Positions 25,580 to 38,211 are shown, counted from the first letter of the stretch. The stretch: DNA of 64,000 bases from Balanoglossus misakiensis (GCA_040954595.2 CM082584.2:7006001-7070000), one strand, 5' to 3'. A program made the numbers and translations. The notes: generated from the letters alone by a model not told the origin.

Positions 25580-28347
25580 TGCCTGTAAACTTTATCCCTC
25601 TGAAGGTGAGCAGATTTTGATTTATATATTCCCTGTCAGCCTATCGGGGGAGGGGGTAATCAGGCAGAGAGCAGGATGCGATCGTTTGACAAAGACGCCC
25701 CTCGCTTTATTCAAATCCGCTTATTGTTCGAGCAAATCCTGTCACGGCTACCAATTGACGTTATTGGCGCGCCTGTCATTCCACGTGTGTATACATGTAT
25801 ATACACCACCGCCAGGTTATTGAACGGCGTGCTGGAAGGTCTCCCGTTACCGCCATTCATCATACCGAACAAATACTCCCGACGCTCCGCCGGTAGAAAA
25901 CCCCCGCCTGTATTCTCTAACGATAATAGTGTTTCAGCGCAGTGGGCAATTTACCGGTACGTCAAGGGACGAGTTCACCTTTTATTAAAGTTTTTCTTTT
26001 TGTTCATAAATCGATGAAGTGTGCAGCGCCCTGAATTAATAAGCGTTGTCACTCACGCGGACAATTTCCTATCCGTTTTGCTGCATTGTACGGCTATTAG
26101 CTTCCGTGTCCTTGCGACCCTGTTTCAATCTTCAAGTCACGAAAGCAGGAAAACAGTGCCCACCCTTCGTATCGACAGAAATTTATCGATGCAACCTCAC
26201 TGCAATGCTATTATTTAATAACCCGGTTTAGAATTAAATATGAACCAAGTCTTCTTGTTTTTATAACAAGAATTGTAACACGAGACATTTAAATGAACAC
26301 CTTAAACTTTGTAAACTCTCAGGCTAAATTTCAGAATGAAAATTGGGGTCATCGTGAACGATTTTGAATGAGCTATCAAAATTGTCACAAATTTGAAATT
26401 CAAAATGGCCGCCAATACCTACATGTATATGCAAATTCAATTGACAAAATTTAAATAAGTGACTTTCATAAAAACAAGAAGGTGGGCACCTTGTTTTCAT
26501 AAATACTCTCCACACACTTTAATGTAACAAACTTCAAGAATTGAAAGGTGTAAAGGACTATCATTTTCTGGATATCTGTCCCCGGGGCGCATTACTACCT
26601 TAAGGCCGGAGTATCATTTTCTTCTATCGACGTTGCACGGCTAGTTGGAAGTGAAATATGACCGTATATATGCTAATATTCACTATGAAATAAAAACATG
26701 ACGGTGCTAACTCAGCCCTTGGAAAAACATCTCCCCAGTGGCCCGGAAACGCAGCGGTGGTCTTATATATTAAATATATAAGTAATGATCAGGTCCCAGC
26801 GTCGTTTTTTCTCTTATCTTGGCAAATTTATGTGTTGTCCTCAAGGTAAACGCCATGTAAATATGCATAGCCGGCACCCTCGCGTTTAAGAGAACGATGC
26901 AACCTATTTTTTGCAAATAAAATAAGGAAGGCACTTGCTGCGAATATATTTTGAAACGGCTTTCGCCTTCGATGTGCCATTGCATTTAAACTTTTGTACA
27001 CGATCTTTGCTGGTTTCCGTGAATGTTCCTATGAATTCAACTGATCAAGGTTGATGGTTGAGCTCGTCAAATACATTTTTTTTTTTAAATTGACGTCACG
27101 ACCCTGACCTTCGGGGTTGGAGCTCTCTAGATCACTGGCCTTGAGTAGAACTTTCATGTTGCCGGTTATAGTTTGTAATTACTAGATATGAACTGAAGTG
27201 GATAAGCGTATATTTTTCGGGGAAATTATCGTTGTAAGTTATCAAACGTTATCAGATTTTTGCTGAAATGCAACGGAAGAATAATTTTAATCAAAACGGA
27301 AAGTATTGTCTTAATGCAAAATATTTTACGATGGTGATCGAAACAACTTCGTTTTATAGCGATCGTCATCAAAACTCCATAACTGGCAATGCCTTCTTAA
27401 AAAACTCAACGGAAAACTTAATGCATTACATTTGTTTCAATTTAAGCCTTACAGAAAACGTCACTGGGACATTTGAATTTATTTCCGCGGAGATCCAAAC
27501 ACGATTCGAGACATGCGCAAATGCCGTCATCGATACCTGTAAATAAATCTGAGCTGACAATCCAAGTGGGTTTCACTATTATGGCGAGTAGGTTTCTCCT
27601 TCTCCGTACTGGGAGTAATTATCGATAGCAATTTCCTGTAGTCGCGGCGTGTTTGCTACACTGATAGAGGTGAGCCCACGTGCAAGGCATCGGTTCCGTC
27701 TGCCGTTTGATTTCAAGGTCGATCAGAATGACGAAATGGTGTACAGAGTGGGATTTATGAAAGAAACTGACTACAATTGACTTTCCTGTGAACTTATTCA
27801 CAGTAGTGGTAGAGGGTCAAATCATTCAAGTTTACTAACAATGCACTGATTGTGACTTTTCACAATGCTATACACTTTTTGCCTGACGCGTCAATCGATA
27901 GGTATAAAAGTGGGTGTACATGTATTGAGGCGGTTGTTTGCTCGTGGGTTCCTGAAAACATTGTTTGTGTGTCTCAAACAGCAAAAATCGTATACGGATG
28001 TCGGAAATCCGGCTATATCAAAATGCGATGTGATGACGTGGCTTTTGGATACAATAATGTCTATACATGTAGTTATCTCGATTCGCCGCCCGAGGGCGTA
28101 ATGTAACAAAACGCATGCCGCCAAAGACAAGATACGCAGTCGAATCTGTTTTGCTTTTCGTAAGAAAAGCCGCTTTATTTTTCACAGAAAACGATATCGT
28201 GCCAACGAAACCCCGCGATCTACGTGTGACGTACATGTATTTTGTTAATATGCATATACTATTCAACAGCCGGGCTCTTTGATGAGATTTAAATCATCAT
28301 TTACTCAAAGTGAGCGCCATTAGAAGGAGTTTCCTGATTGCGTGCGA
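25580..28347. other. Intergenic region between gene C and the reductase gene
   Basis: Contains one copy of a dispersed repeat (about 26533-26610), one CRE palindrome (27091-27098), and a 92-codon plus-strand frame at 27268-27546 that I cannot assign. No splice-supported gene seen. Confidence 0.45.
26533..26610. repeat. Dispersed repeat, copy 1
   Basis: Shares AATTGAAAGG, then GGACxATCATTTT, then TGTCCCCGxGGCGCAT and ACTACCT in the same order and spacing with 37586-37660. It looks like two old copies of one interspersed repeat family. Confidence 0.6.
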
Positions 28348-28353
28348 TTTATT
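28348..28353 (-). terminator. Possible polyadenylation signal of the reductase gene
   Basis: AATAAA on the minus strand, about 87 bases after the reductase stop codon. Confidence 0.5.
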
Positions 28354-28439
28354 TAAATGTCTTCCTTAAAATTTAGGCTCCTGTTAGAGCTCTTGGTTCC
28401 AGACGTAGCAGTGTAGCTCCCAGTAATTTTGCTAGTTTT

Positions 28440-30878
28440 CTAGGCTTTCCGAGGTCCCCTGTACTTGGCCTTTTTCGGTACAAACCCTCCCTCAATGACG
28501 CTGTAGCACATGTCAATCACGGTATCTTCAATCCTGTGTGCTTGGATCCCAAGAACGTTTGTCATCTGTGTTTTAATTGTTTAAAAAAGATCATCGGTTT
28601 GGTCACATCCCAATACTAACATACTGATCCAACAGTGATCATGTATACATGTTTGGGTGGTTGTGATGGTGGTGTGGGGGTTCATTCATTTTGCTCAATA
28701 GTGATTATTGTTTTATACTGTTTCAGAAAAAAGAGTCGTGGCTTTGATCACATATAACCTGTAGATAGGGTATGATTGGTAATTAAACTGGTATACGTGA
28801 ACGAACATTTATGTCCATCGCTAGACGCCCAAATAATTTCTGTATCAACAAAGGCAGCAAGATGAACAAGGGGCGATGGTGTAAATTTATTTCTAAATGA
28901 CAGTGACCATGAGATGAGAGATTTAGACTCACCCGAGAGTTGTCATACAAAGTCTTCTTTCCGATGTAGGATAACAAAGGTTTCACAGTTCTATCAAACA
29001 ATGCCATGATCTGTAGGGCAAACTTTGGAGCGACAGTGGTGGGGACGTTATACCCTATGTTATAGAAATGTTAAAAATAATCATTAGTGTATTATAATAA
29101 CTTTTTAAAAATCAATCGTATTTGCTGTCAAAGTCAGTTAAAGTTACTGACATGCTTTAAAGGGCTTGTAGCACAACCTATAGTCATCTGTATTTAATAA
29201 ATGCATAGATTGAGATTATACAATAGTATCTTTCTCAAAACACGTCTACTGATATTTGAACAGGCTGCTTACCTTGGGATTTGAATTCCTTGTGTATCAT
29301 ACGAGCTATATCTTCCAGCCACAAACTTTCATTGACCAAAATGTGTCTTTTGCCTGGAGGAAATAAACATTGGTCAGACAACCATTGAGTACCCCTCCAT
29401 GGGCATACATGCAGGTCAAAACTGTTCACGATATATAATCCAATATGGCCACCAGGCAGGCAGTCGGGTCATGCTGTCATCTTTCTTCATTACTGACCTG
29501 ACCTTCGCGCAAACATTCTTCGATTTCGTCCAAATTTGAAACACACTATGTGCCTGTTGGTATTCCGTATTTTTTGTGGGTAGACCAATTGATGGTCTAG
29601 ATATGACCATTTCGCGTCATTGTTGTCGTCAGACTTAATCAGGTATGGAACATTATTCGTTCAATCTTGGCAAATGAACAAATTTCTGTAGCAAGCGCGC
29701 GAACTTCAATTCATTTGACTACGAACCAACATGGCGACCATGAAGTCGGTGGTTTTCTTTGCGTGTTCACAAATGCCCTGGCTCTGTGCGCATGTGCCAA
29801 GGTTTGTCGACTGTCCCCGGAACACGCTCACCTGCAGCTTCGGGCGCCGTCATGGCGTTCACGTGTGCGGTTGCCACGTCCCTGACGTCAACAAAGCCAA
29901 AACTTAGTTTTGGTAGCACCGGCAGTTCTCTCATCAAGAGCTTCTTTGGAAATTCAAGGGATGTACAAGTTGATCCACTCAACACTGGACCCAGAACTAA
30001 ACCCGGGTTAACCACTGCAAGTTCAAATTTGTCGTCCCCTGCAAGACATGCAAGACTCATGGTCTTTACTTTCAAACCTAGAATAGTGCGTTTAAATGAG
30101 CTTATAACTGGGTATACACAGACAAAACACTAGCATCTACCACTGATTGTGGCTCTATATCATGTACGAACAGTAATAAGCCGGTGCCACACCCATTTAT
30201 TCAGCTGCCCATTGCAAGAGTACACAGCTATCGTGGTATGCTCACATGGGTATAAATTGAAAATGTGGTCGATTGTTTGTCGATTAATATAAAGATAAGG
30301 ATAAGATTGAATATTTATCTATTGAAATAGGCTAACAGTGACAGGTGTTGGGGCAAACCTTTCAAGCTGTCCACGAAATTCCAGGCTGCTTTTTCTGCCA
30401 TCGCCTTACTCTTTTCATAGGGTCCTATTGCAGATAAATCAGGCCAATCGGCTTCTGTGTGTACGTGACCGGGCAACCCTGCACCTTCTGAAAAGTCAGA
30501 TGTGAAACCTTGTGGGTATCGCGTCTATGGAGTGCTATAGGTGTCATCATAATAATTTGAATGGGTGTCAGTGAAACGAAGCAAACGGCATAACTGCAAA
30601 AAGCTAGTGCAGTTGCAATAGTTCATCAAAGTTGACACGAATCCTGACTTAACGTTTTGACTTGGAGATAGTAACCCGTCATACACACGTGCCAAGTTAT
30701 AGTTATGTTCGTGCTTATATACAAAACAAGACGGCATGCTATACTAGTATAAAACGGGTGGGTACTGTAGTCTGCTACCATTTTTAATTATTTTAACTAA
30801 ATGCAATATCCCAAAATATTTCCATTCGTCTTAAGGGCGTTTTGAGGACCAATTGATTTTCAGTCGTTGTTACAACAT

Positions 30879-30913
<35 letters not shown>

Positions 30914-31664
30914 TAATGCCAATCTTACTTTTAACCCAAGGCACTGATGAATGTTGTTTCCTCTGCACCATCTGCCAACACTTGTTTTCCAAAAATCCTC
31001 CACCCACCCCCAATAATGAAATGGTTCTCTCCTAATATATGTGACCTACCTTGAATAGCCACAGTCGAACTGGTTAGCACCACGCGTTTGACGATGCCCG
31101 CTTCTTTGCATGCTTTGAGAATACTCGTTGTACCTTCCACTGCCGGCTTGATGACGTCGTTCTCATCTTTTGGCCTGGCCATTGGAAATGGACTAGCTAC
31201 GTGTATCACATATCTGCAACCCTCAATGGCACTGTAAAATAAGAATAGAAACTTGACTCTACAACCATCGACATCCCATCGATGCATATTTTTCTATGAT
31301 AAATTTGGAGCATTTTTTTAGTTAGAGGGGTCATTTTATTGCTCTGAGCCAGCAAGGATGCGTGCTATTTTACCCAGATTATTGTGAGTCGAAATGCAAT
31401 GTCGTCTTAATAACTGTCGTTAGGGGAAACACTTCCAAACAAAGACAAGTATGATTCATTACCCTTTCCAGCTCTCCGGCTGGAGTAGATCAGCCTCCAC
31501 AAGTTCCAGTTTGTGTTCGGCATCCGGGCAGAGATTTCGCAGCGGTTCAACTTTGCGCTTGTTCTCCAGACTCCTGACCGTGCCCCTGACTCGGTGGCCC
31601 GCCCTCAACAGTTGCTTGGTCACATGCGCTGCTACGTAACCAGAGGCCCCGGTGACCAAAATCA
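28440..31664 (-). CDS. Dihydroflavonol-4-reductase-like NAD(P)-dependent reductase (extended SDR)
   Basis: Seven exons join in frame: 31463-31664, 31050-31231, 30359-30487, 29832-30038, 29273-29353, 28933-29054 and 28440-28565 (stop TAG 28440-28442), about 349 codons plus a missing start. Exon 1 carries the nucleotide-binding motif VTGASGYVAAHV and an Arg-rich GTVRS that suggests NADPH preference. Exon 2 ends with VVLTSSTVA, holding the catalytic Ser. Exon 3 has GPYEKSKAMAEKAAW, the Tyr-x3-Lys pair. Exon 4 has VVNPGLVLGP and FVDVRDVATAH. The last exons give the LFD...K..L...IGKK...DNSR region typical of the family. Every border has GT/AG and matching phases (2,1,1,1,1,0). The family (dihydroflavonol reductase, cinnamoyl-CoA reductase, yeast aldehyde reductases) reduces ketones or aldehydes in the cytosol; the animal substrate is unknown. 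It lies on the same strand as, and between, peptide genes C and D. Confidence 0.93.
30880..30912. repeat. Poly(T) run inside a reductase intron
   Basis: About 32 consecutive T on the plus strand, so A on the coding strand of the reductase gene. It could be a retroposed poly(A) tail or a simple homopolymer. Confidence 0.9.
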
Positions 31665-31785
31665 CTGATCGAAAAAAGGATAGTTGCCGTTAGAGTTGAA
31701 AGTGTGAAAGAATGGCGCTCTCTACCAGTGAATGACCCGCAAAAAAAAAAGTTGTAAAAAGAACTAATTGTGTTGATGGGAGGTG

Positions 31786-31834
31786 CGGTCGCTCAAAGCA
31801 ATCTTTAGAATATGCCGACATTGATGAGCGACCG
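31786..31834. repeat. Short inverted repeat
   Basis: CGGTCGCTCA (31786-31795) and TGAGCGACCG (31825-31834) are perfect 10-base complements separated by 29 bases, lying just upstream of the first certain reductase exon. The function is unknown and it may be chance. Confidence 0.5.
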
Positions 31835-32408
31835 TGGTGAAACGTCGGGTTTCAAAGGTTATCCGTCATTGTTATTCTGAAATCATTGCTTTTATATTGT
31901 GTACCTTCTGGTCTCGTTCGCGTACCAGCCAACCAACCAACAAATGACCTTGATGGCTTCACACTGAAAATATCGCACAAACCAGTAATTCTTTTATCTG
32001 GTAGAATGTAATGTAATGTTGAACATTCGCGACTGTGGCATGGCACCTCTGTATTACTGGGGTTTTTTTCTTTTAATTGTGTGTGATTTTGAAGCACTCG
32101 TCTTTTGCGTCATTCATGTCATGCATGTGTTGATCGTGAAGATGCGTTCATAAATTCCCCTAGAATGAAACGCGGTTTCAGCTACTAGTGCATTTTCATA
32201 TGATCACAATGATATACAAAGGTAGTATGTAGATTCATTGCAGAACAGTGACACCATATTATACACCCGCATATTAGTAAGGGTAACACGAACTTACTTT
32301 TGTATAGTTATGCAATCCTTGAGCAGTAAGGGCTTCTCCAAACCGTATAACTAGTTCGCGTTATCTCAAAAATTGAAGATCAACACACATTTATGTGCGC
32401 CTACTCAC

Positions 32409-32445
32409 AAGCAGAGACCGGGGTGTATGAGGTCAGCGACTGCAT
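32409..32445 (-). CDS. Candidate N-terminal coding exon of the reductase
   Basis: The first certain reductase exon begins with two bases that complete a codon, so a phase-1 upstream exon is needed. Here an ATG opens twelve codons (MQSLTSYTPVSA) plus one base, followed by GTGAGTAGG. Joining gives a Leu codon directly before ILVTGASG and a protein of 361 residues, close to the usual 330-350. The base before the donor is T rather than G, and no TATA box supports it, so other small exons remain possible. Confidence 0.35.
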
Positions 32446-35328
32446 ACAACGGCAGAGTTTCATTCATGAAAAGAAACAGGTTTCTACTTTGGGCTAAAGG
32501 GTCAAATCACATTATAATAATTGCATTGTGGGTAAAGGTCGACAACACACTGTAACAAGAGTTTGAAGAGAAGATGTGTTAGCTGTCTAAATGTTCAGCC
32601 TTTGTAATTTACTAGTAGTATATACTACTGATGTTGAGCGCCAAGGATTGTCAGATGTAGCGCCCTCGTCATTCATGACACGGTCCCTTTCTTCTTTCAC
32701 ACTGGCGAGATACTGGTACATGCAGCTCTTTTTTATCGTGGCGGAATTTTCTGTCGATTTTGGTATCGTGCAAGCAACACATACGATAACAAATAAGTTC
32801 TGGCGATTGACTGCAACAGATCAATCAGACGAGTCGTATGTCGATGACCGACCGACAGACAAACAACACTTACCTCCCGTGGTTTAAATTTACCACTTGT
32901 GCTAATAACGCGCAGTTAAAGCCTATGGATTTGGCATATAGATACCGACCAGATTTGATGAAAGCTGACTAAAATTTGATTTCAGAAAAGTTCTAATGTC
33001 AACTAACGTTTTGTATGCACTATGTTTAATTTTGCTTTGAACTTTGGGACAGGAAACCACAATTTGGTGAAACTTCCTAACCCATAATGTACAGCCACCC
33101 GGACAGGTTCTTCTACATATAGAAATGCATAGCCATATTTTGCGATTCAAAGCTGATTTCTGCAAGCGATTTCGCCACGCAGTCACTTGGGATACATTTG
33201 CGTGGGCAATGATTGATATTCGGCCGAGCATGTGAAGATCAGTGCCGCATGAAGCACTGATAAAACTTTAATTATTGCTTCAAATTGGATCCTTATCGCG
33301 TTTGAATTTGTCTTTGTAAACGATTAACAGTAACGTAGATTCTCTGCTGGAGGGAGGGAGGGAGGGATTCACGTATGTATACGCACGCGCATGTGCGTGC
33401 GCGTGCGCGTATCCTCGGACCCATCAACTTCACGTCTATATTTGTTGGGGTGTCAAGAACATTGCTGAGCGGGTAGCATGTACTGCATTCGGATAGGCTG
33501 GAAATGAACGATATATGTGGCTAGGTCAAACGACTCCTTTCCTTACCCTTTTCCTCTATGAACGCCTACGGCGTATTGCCCGGAGAAATGACAGTTGATC
33601 AGATAGGGCTGCATGTGGCGGTGATGATGACTGATGCGTTCCTGATTGTTTGACAAAATGATCGACTACGCCACTAACCGAACCCATTCAACATTTCCGA
33701 GTTTTCTAGACATCTGCATAAGATTGAGACTCTGACATTTGCCAAGAAAGGAACTTGCGTATTCGGATTAATATTGTGAGAATCACGCCATGATTTAATT
33801 CAGGCAGTAAAGTCACAGTGTGGTGTACAGGTATCTGAAGTCGAGTTTGAAATTGCGGTATATATCAGTCATCAAATGGTCGTAAAATTAAACGCTTTTT
33901 TTCAGATGACGTTTTTAGCCTTCGTGTAGGTGTCGAACAATCGCTGCTGTTGATGACGTAAATGCAGGCCTCGTCAAAATTCACGGGGTTTCCTGCGACC
34001 GCAGAGTGACGTCATTAATATTACTGCGTGCGTGATCACCTGCGCTTGGGTCGTTCGCATTGTACAATGGTTGGTTCGACGGTCTGCTTATAGGTTCTAT
34101 GCACGCGCCAAGTCACGAACGCCGGGGTTGTAGTTGTTCGTGTCATAGTCATTCGCTATATCCAATGCTCCACGACACCTCGTTGTTGGGTCTTTCAAAT
34201 AAGGATTCGAACGGATTGAAATCATTCTCAATGAGCCAATTCTTGCTTTGTGGACAAATTAGGTGGATACGTGTACATTTTCTTGGTATGACCCAATACG
34301 TGAGTTCATGTTGGCCTACATCGTTTCAGTCTCCCACCAAACCAATATCGACTCTTCAGGGATTCTCTAGAATTGTTGTTTTTCTTATTAATTTACATGT
34401 CTGGCCTCTAGGGTTAACAGCCAAATTTGAGACCATTTTTATAAATACCACGATAAAACATGTTTCTTAATTAATGTAAGTATAATGTCCAGCCTGCCAT
34501 ATTTAAATGTAGTAATCTTTAATCAAGCTAAAATGATGTCCAACGCCTCCCAGCTTAAATAGTCATCTTGACATAGATGGGGCTATATGCGTGTCAAGAT
34601 CACGTCTTCTTCAATGAAATACATGTGTAACAGACCCCTGTTGCATGCTTGGCTGTTCAAGCGAACTAAATCATGAAGCTGTGTCCACTAAGCCGAGGGA
34701 GGCGCCCCATACGCCCGGGACATGTCGCAATAAATGTTTAAAATAAAACAAGATACCCATCAGTAACGTGAGCATTTTCTCTAAACACAGTACAGAAGTC
34801 CATGAAAACACGATATCAAAATCATCACTAGTCCACAAGTAACGAACGGTGACCTTTCTCGGAGAAACAGAATGACGTCCGTGGAAGAAGTTCTTAAATT
34901 GTAGAATATGGAAGCTTAAAAGCAAGAATGACGTCAGCACTGATTAGGGATATTGTAATAAAGTCGGGCCAGCGAAAAGGGTTCTTTGTATGTGGCCGCC
35001 GTTTCCCCCGCATGGCTTTTTAATGTCTCGTCGTGTCCCAGGAAATTCACCGACTCGGTCTCTTCCGTCGTCGCTTCCGTCACCGATTACGTCTTTCGCT
35101 TTTCAATACATCTGCGTTTGAGTTTCTGCAGACACGGCTCGGATTCACGTCCAGAAGTTTTTTTTGTGTGCGTGTCCGAGCCATGGAAAGATTTTTAATC
35201 GCCCTTGAGAGTCAAGGCTGACCTTCAGTCGAAAAATTAAACAAAATGAGGGAAAGTCGTAAGTTTTGTTGTATTTTTTGTAAATGTCGTTCCAGCGAAC
35301 ACTGCTCATGCGCGACTCGTGTCGACTT
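32446..35328. other. Intergenic region between the reductase and gene D
   Basis: No gene supported. It includes two CRE palindromes (34007-34014, 34929-34936), a GGGA microsatellite (about 33349-33368) with an alternating purine-pyrimidine stretch (about 33376-33412), and a 136-codon plus-strand frame at 34060-34470 with no recognisable domain. Confidence 0.45.
33349..33412. repeat. (GGGA)n followed by alternating GC/GT stretch
   Basis: Short GGGA repeat, then an ATGTATACGCACGCGCATG-type alternating purine-pyrimidine run of about 35 bases, which has Z-DNA-forming character. Confidence 0.7.
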
Positions 35329-37999
35329 TTAGCCGTACGTAAAGAGGCTGAGGCCCCCGTTCTTCTCCCTGCAGTACATGCTGTAACAGACCTGACCGTC
35401 GGGACAGGTTTTGTCGCTGCTGCACGTAGTTGTCAGGTAGTTGAGCTCACACAGCCCGCCGATGCAGTAGCCACCGAAGCGATCACAGTCGGAATCAGAC
35501 GAACAGCCAACCCGAAAATACTGCAAAGAAGGGAGAGAGAAAAAAACATATGTTCACTTCAGAATTGTGTCTTTCACAGAATGACGTCAAACTTTGACTG
35601 CAGTTTGAAAAACATTGTTGGCTACACATATAAAGGCCTCTCATGTTAAAAGTGCGGAAAAGACGGCAGTCGAGCTGTAATGTTTATCATTTACATTTCA
35701 CTGCGATCTGTTTAAATTTGACTATCCATCCTGAGCCTCCGCTATTTTTGAGATTTTAGTTTTACTTTAACGTTAATTGTCGTGTACATTACAATATTTT
35801 TTACTTCCACGTGGCCAGGCGAGGGCGCTTCTACTGTCAATTTCGGCCATTTATGATGTGATTTCCCAGAAAGCAGAAAAATCAATACAAAATTGAGGCT
35901 ACATCCTCGTCACTTATTGAATTATGTTGCGCTGATGCGCTGAAAAATAATGTGACCTTATGCTTTCCGTTTTCGGCTCCTTTATGATATCACTGGTGAA
36001 GAATTTTGATTTTTTCGTTGTCATGGTAACATTATAATAATAAAAAATCTCGAAGGTTACATATTTCCGTCTACCTGAGAACACACGGGAGATGGGATTC
36101 CATTCAATTTGAAGTAATATTTGAAAATAATTTCGAAAGTTATCCTTTATAAACAAGCAAACGACCAAAAAAAAATAAACAAAGCTTTTAGTCACAAATA
36201 TAAACACAAACAGCTCATTATTGATTCTTCACTGAAATATACAGAAATCATAGTCCCCTGTGGCGATAACTGTCACAATGAATAAATATTACGTCACCAG
36301 TACGTCATGTGGGTCGGCATGAGACGTCCAACGTGTACCCTGACTCAAAGCTACAAATCTCAATTCATAAAACGCTGGCTCCTTTTGAAAGCAAAGTTGG
36401 TACCGTTATAATCTTCTAAAATATGCCAGATACGTATGTATTCCACGTCTGTGTCAAACAAGTAAGCAGCCGGTATGCAAACATGAAATATCCGTCAGTT
36501 TTCACTGAAATGTGTTTTGAGAGCTATTTATAACATGCAATATCGTTTTTGGTACATGTATCGTTATAGAGACCATTTGCGTCATAGGAAGAAGATCTCT
36601 TCTGCGAATATTGTCATATTCACGTGAAAACGGTAAAGTTAATGTGCATTTCTAAGTTTGTTGGTCGTGCCAGGTGGATCTCGCTTTCGTGTCAACTTTC
36701 GGCCGACTTTGAACGTTGCCGACTTTGTTTGACAACACGACACATCGGCAGCTGTATCTGTCGCGTCTAATATTCACCTGCATTATATATTTTACACTCG
36801 ATTTTTTATTGCAGTTCTTTTTATAACTCACGAAACAGTTTCGAAGACGGAAACCATTTTGTGAGGCGGGTGATTTGTTTGCTTTTTCTCGGGATGAGCA
36901 AGTACGCGTTATTCAAACGGGTGCGGTTCAACTTGAAATGGGCCATTTTCCGATTTCTACGAGGTCCTGTGAGATCTCGCGTTATTAAAGAAGGCGTTCT
37001 CGTGTGGCAAACAACACATGGCCCTTCGTGTCAAACGGCACAAAAGTTACAATTTTGTAAAATTCTGCTCCTCTTGTAGTTTATTACAAAGCTTTACTTG
37101 AATTACTTGGCAGCCCAGCAGCCCACTGCTACGGTTATTCATTAAGTCTCGCGAGATCTCGCAATGAGCGGAAAGTAGTCTATTACTTCTGTGGCTCCTG
37201 GAGTGTGACCTCAGAAGCCTCTAGGCTCCCAGGTCATGAAAAGTCAACTTTATAAAGAGTATTCGTGCGGTCACTCACTCCACGTGTCGGAACGGTAACA
37301 AGTGCGTAATGAGAAAAAACTCACCATGTTCTCCTCTGCAAAACGTAAAGAATCGCTCGGCATTTGTTTTTTTCAACAGAGCCCATTTGTGAGCTTAGTA
37401 ATCAGCATTGATGAATAACAATGGCCGTCACTCATGCACGTGCTTTGTTGAAAAACTAACGGCTGAACGTTTTACGAAGCTATTCACAATAGAACAATAA
37501 AACGGTGTTGATACATGGTAGAAACATACTGAAAAAATGGCCAAAAAGTTATATAGTTACTGGGGCTTTAAATTTACCAAATTACCAAATAATTGAAAGG
37601 TTTGGAGGACGATCATTTTTATCTGAAAATTTGTCCCCGAGGCGCATGACTACCTCAATACTCAAACAGTTCTGGACTGCGTTGAAGACTTGTGATCTGG
37701 TACTACATTTTATTTTAGGAGCATGCTCGAGTCAAGTCAACAGTGCAGATATCGCAAATGAAAATACTCTGCATCGCGTTTCAAATCTTTCCAAGCCATA
37801 AAGTATCACTTCTGAGGGGGGGGGGGGTGGCGACGCGGATATCGCAATTCCATCATGCACGATCATGGCCTTGTGATTTATGAATAGGGATTCATTGACA
37901 AGAACAACGTATGATTATACTCACCGGAAAACAAAAGACCTGTGTGATTTGTATCAGGACGAGGAGGCACAGAATTGACGTTGGTTTAAAAGTTCCCAT
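35329..37999 (-). CDS. Cysteine-rich secreted peptide D (two exons)
   Basis: Exons 37925-37999 and 35329-35520 (stop TAA at 35329-35331) encode 88 residues, separated by a 2404-base intron. Exon 1 encodes a signal peptide (MGTFKPTSILCLLVLI core, ending QVFCFP) and stops at CCG|GTGAGT in phase 0. Exon 2 follows CCCTTCTTTGCAG, starts with Tyr and has eight cysteines: C-x5-C-x6-C-x4-C, eight residues, C-x5-C-x5-C-x4-C. The tail CREKNGGLSLFTYG is nearly the same as in gene C and ends in Gly, so it could yield a C-terminal amide (inference). The upstream frame 38096 ATG...TAG probably lies before the transcription start. The ATG used follows a TTTAAAAG element by about 118 bases. I do not recognise the family. 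Confidence 0.87.
37586..37660. repeat. Dispersed repeat, copy 2
   Basis: Partner of 26533-26610 (see that entry), in the intron of peptide gene D. A G run (37816-37826) follows. Confidence 0.6.
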
Positions 38000-38113
38000 T
38001 GCTAATAATCGTTGTGTCTTGTACTGTCGCTGCTGGGTCTGGCGAACACTAAGATGAAAGCAGGTCTGCGGCGGTGGAACGGTGAATGATAGCCATACTC
38101 GGGCCGCCCGCCG

Positions 38114-38121
38114 CTTTTAAA
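38114..38121 (-). promoter_or_regulatory. TATA-like element of cysteine-rich gene D
   Basis: The minus strand reads TTTAAAAG about 118 bases upstream of the start codon, the same distance as in gene A. A CRE palindrome lies about 95 bases further upstream (38212-38219). Confidence 0.45.
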
Positions 38122-38211
38122 CCCACCGCTTGTTGATTAGCCGCCGAACAAACACGGCATTAATATTGACAGGTTCTAAAATAGCCGTAACGTTTCCTTA
38201 AACACCGAGCG

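Noticed and set aside
27268-27546. Plus-strand frame of 92 codons with several N-glycosylation-like motifs
   Set aside because: No signal peptide, no splice sites, no recognised family, and AT-rich composition typical of chance frames.
34060-34470. 136-codon plus-strand frame
   Set aside because: The longest frame in its region, but with no domain, promoter or splice support; composition resembles non-coding sequence.
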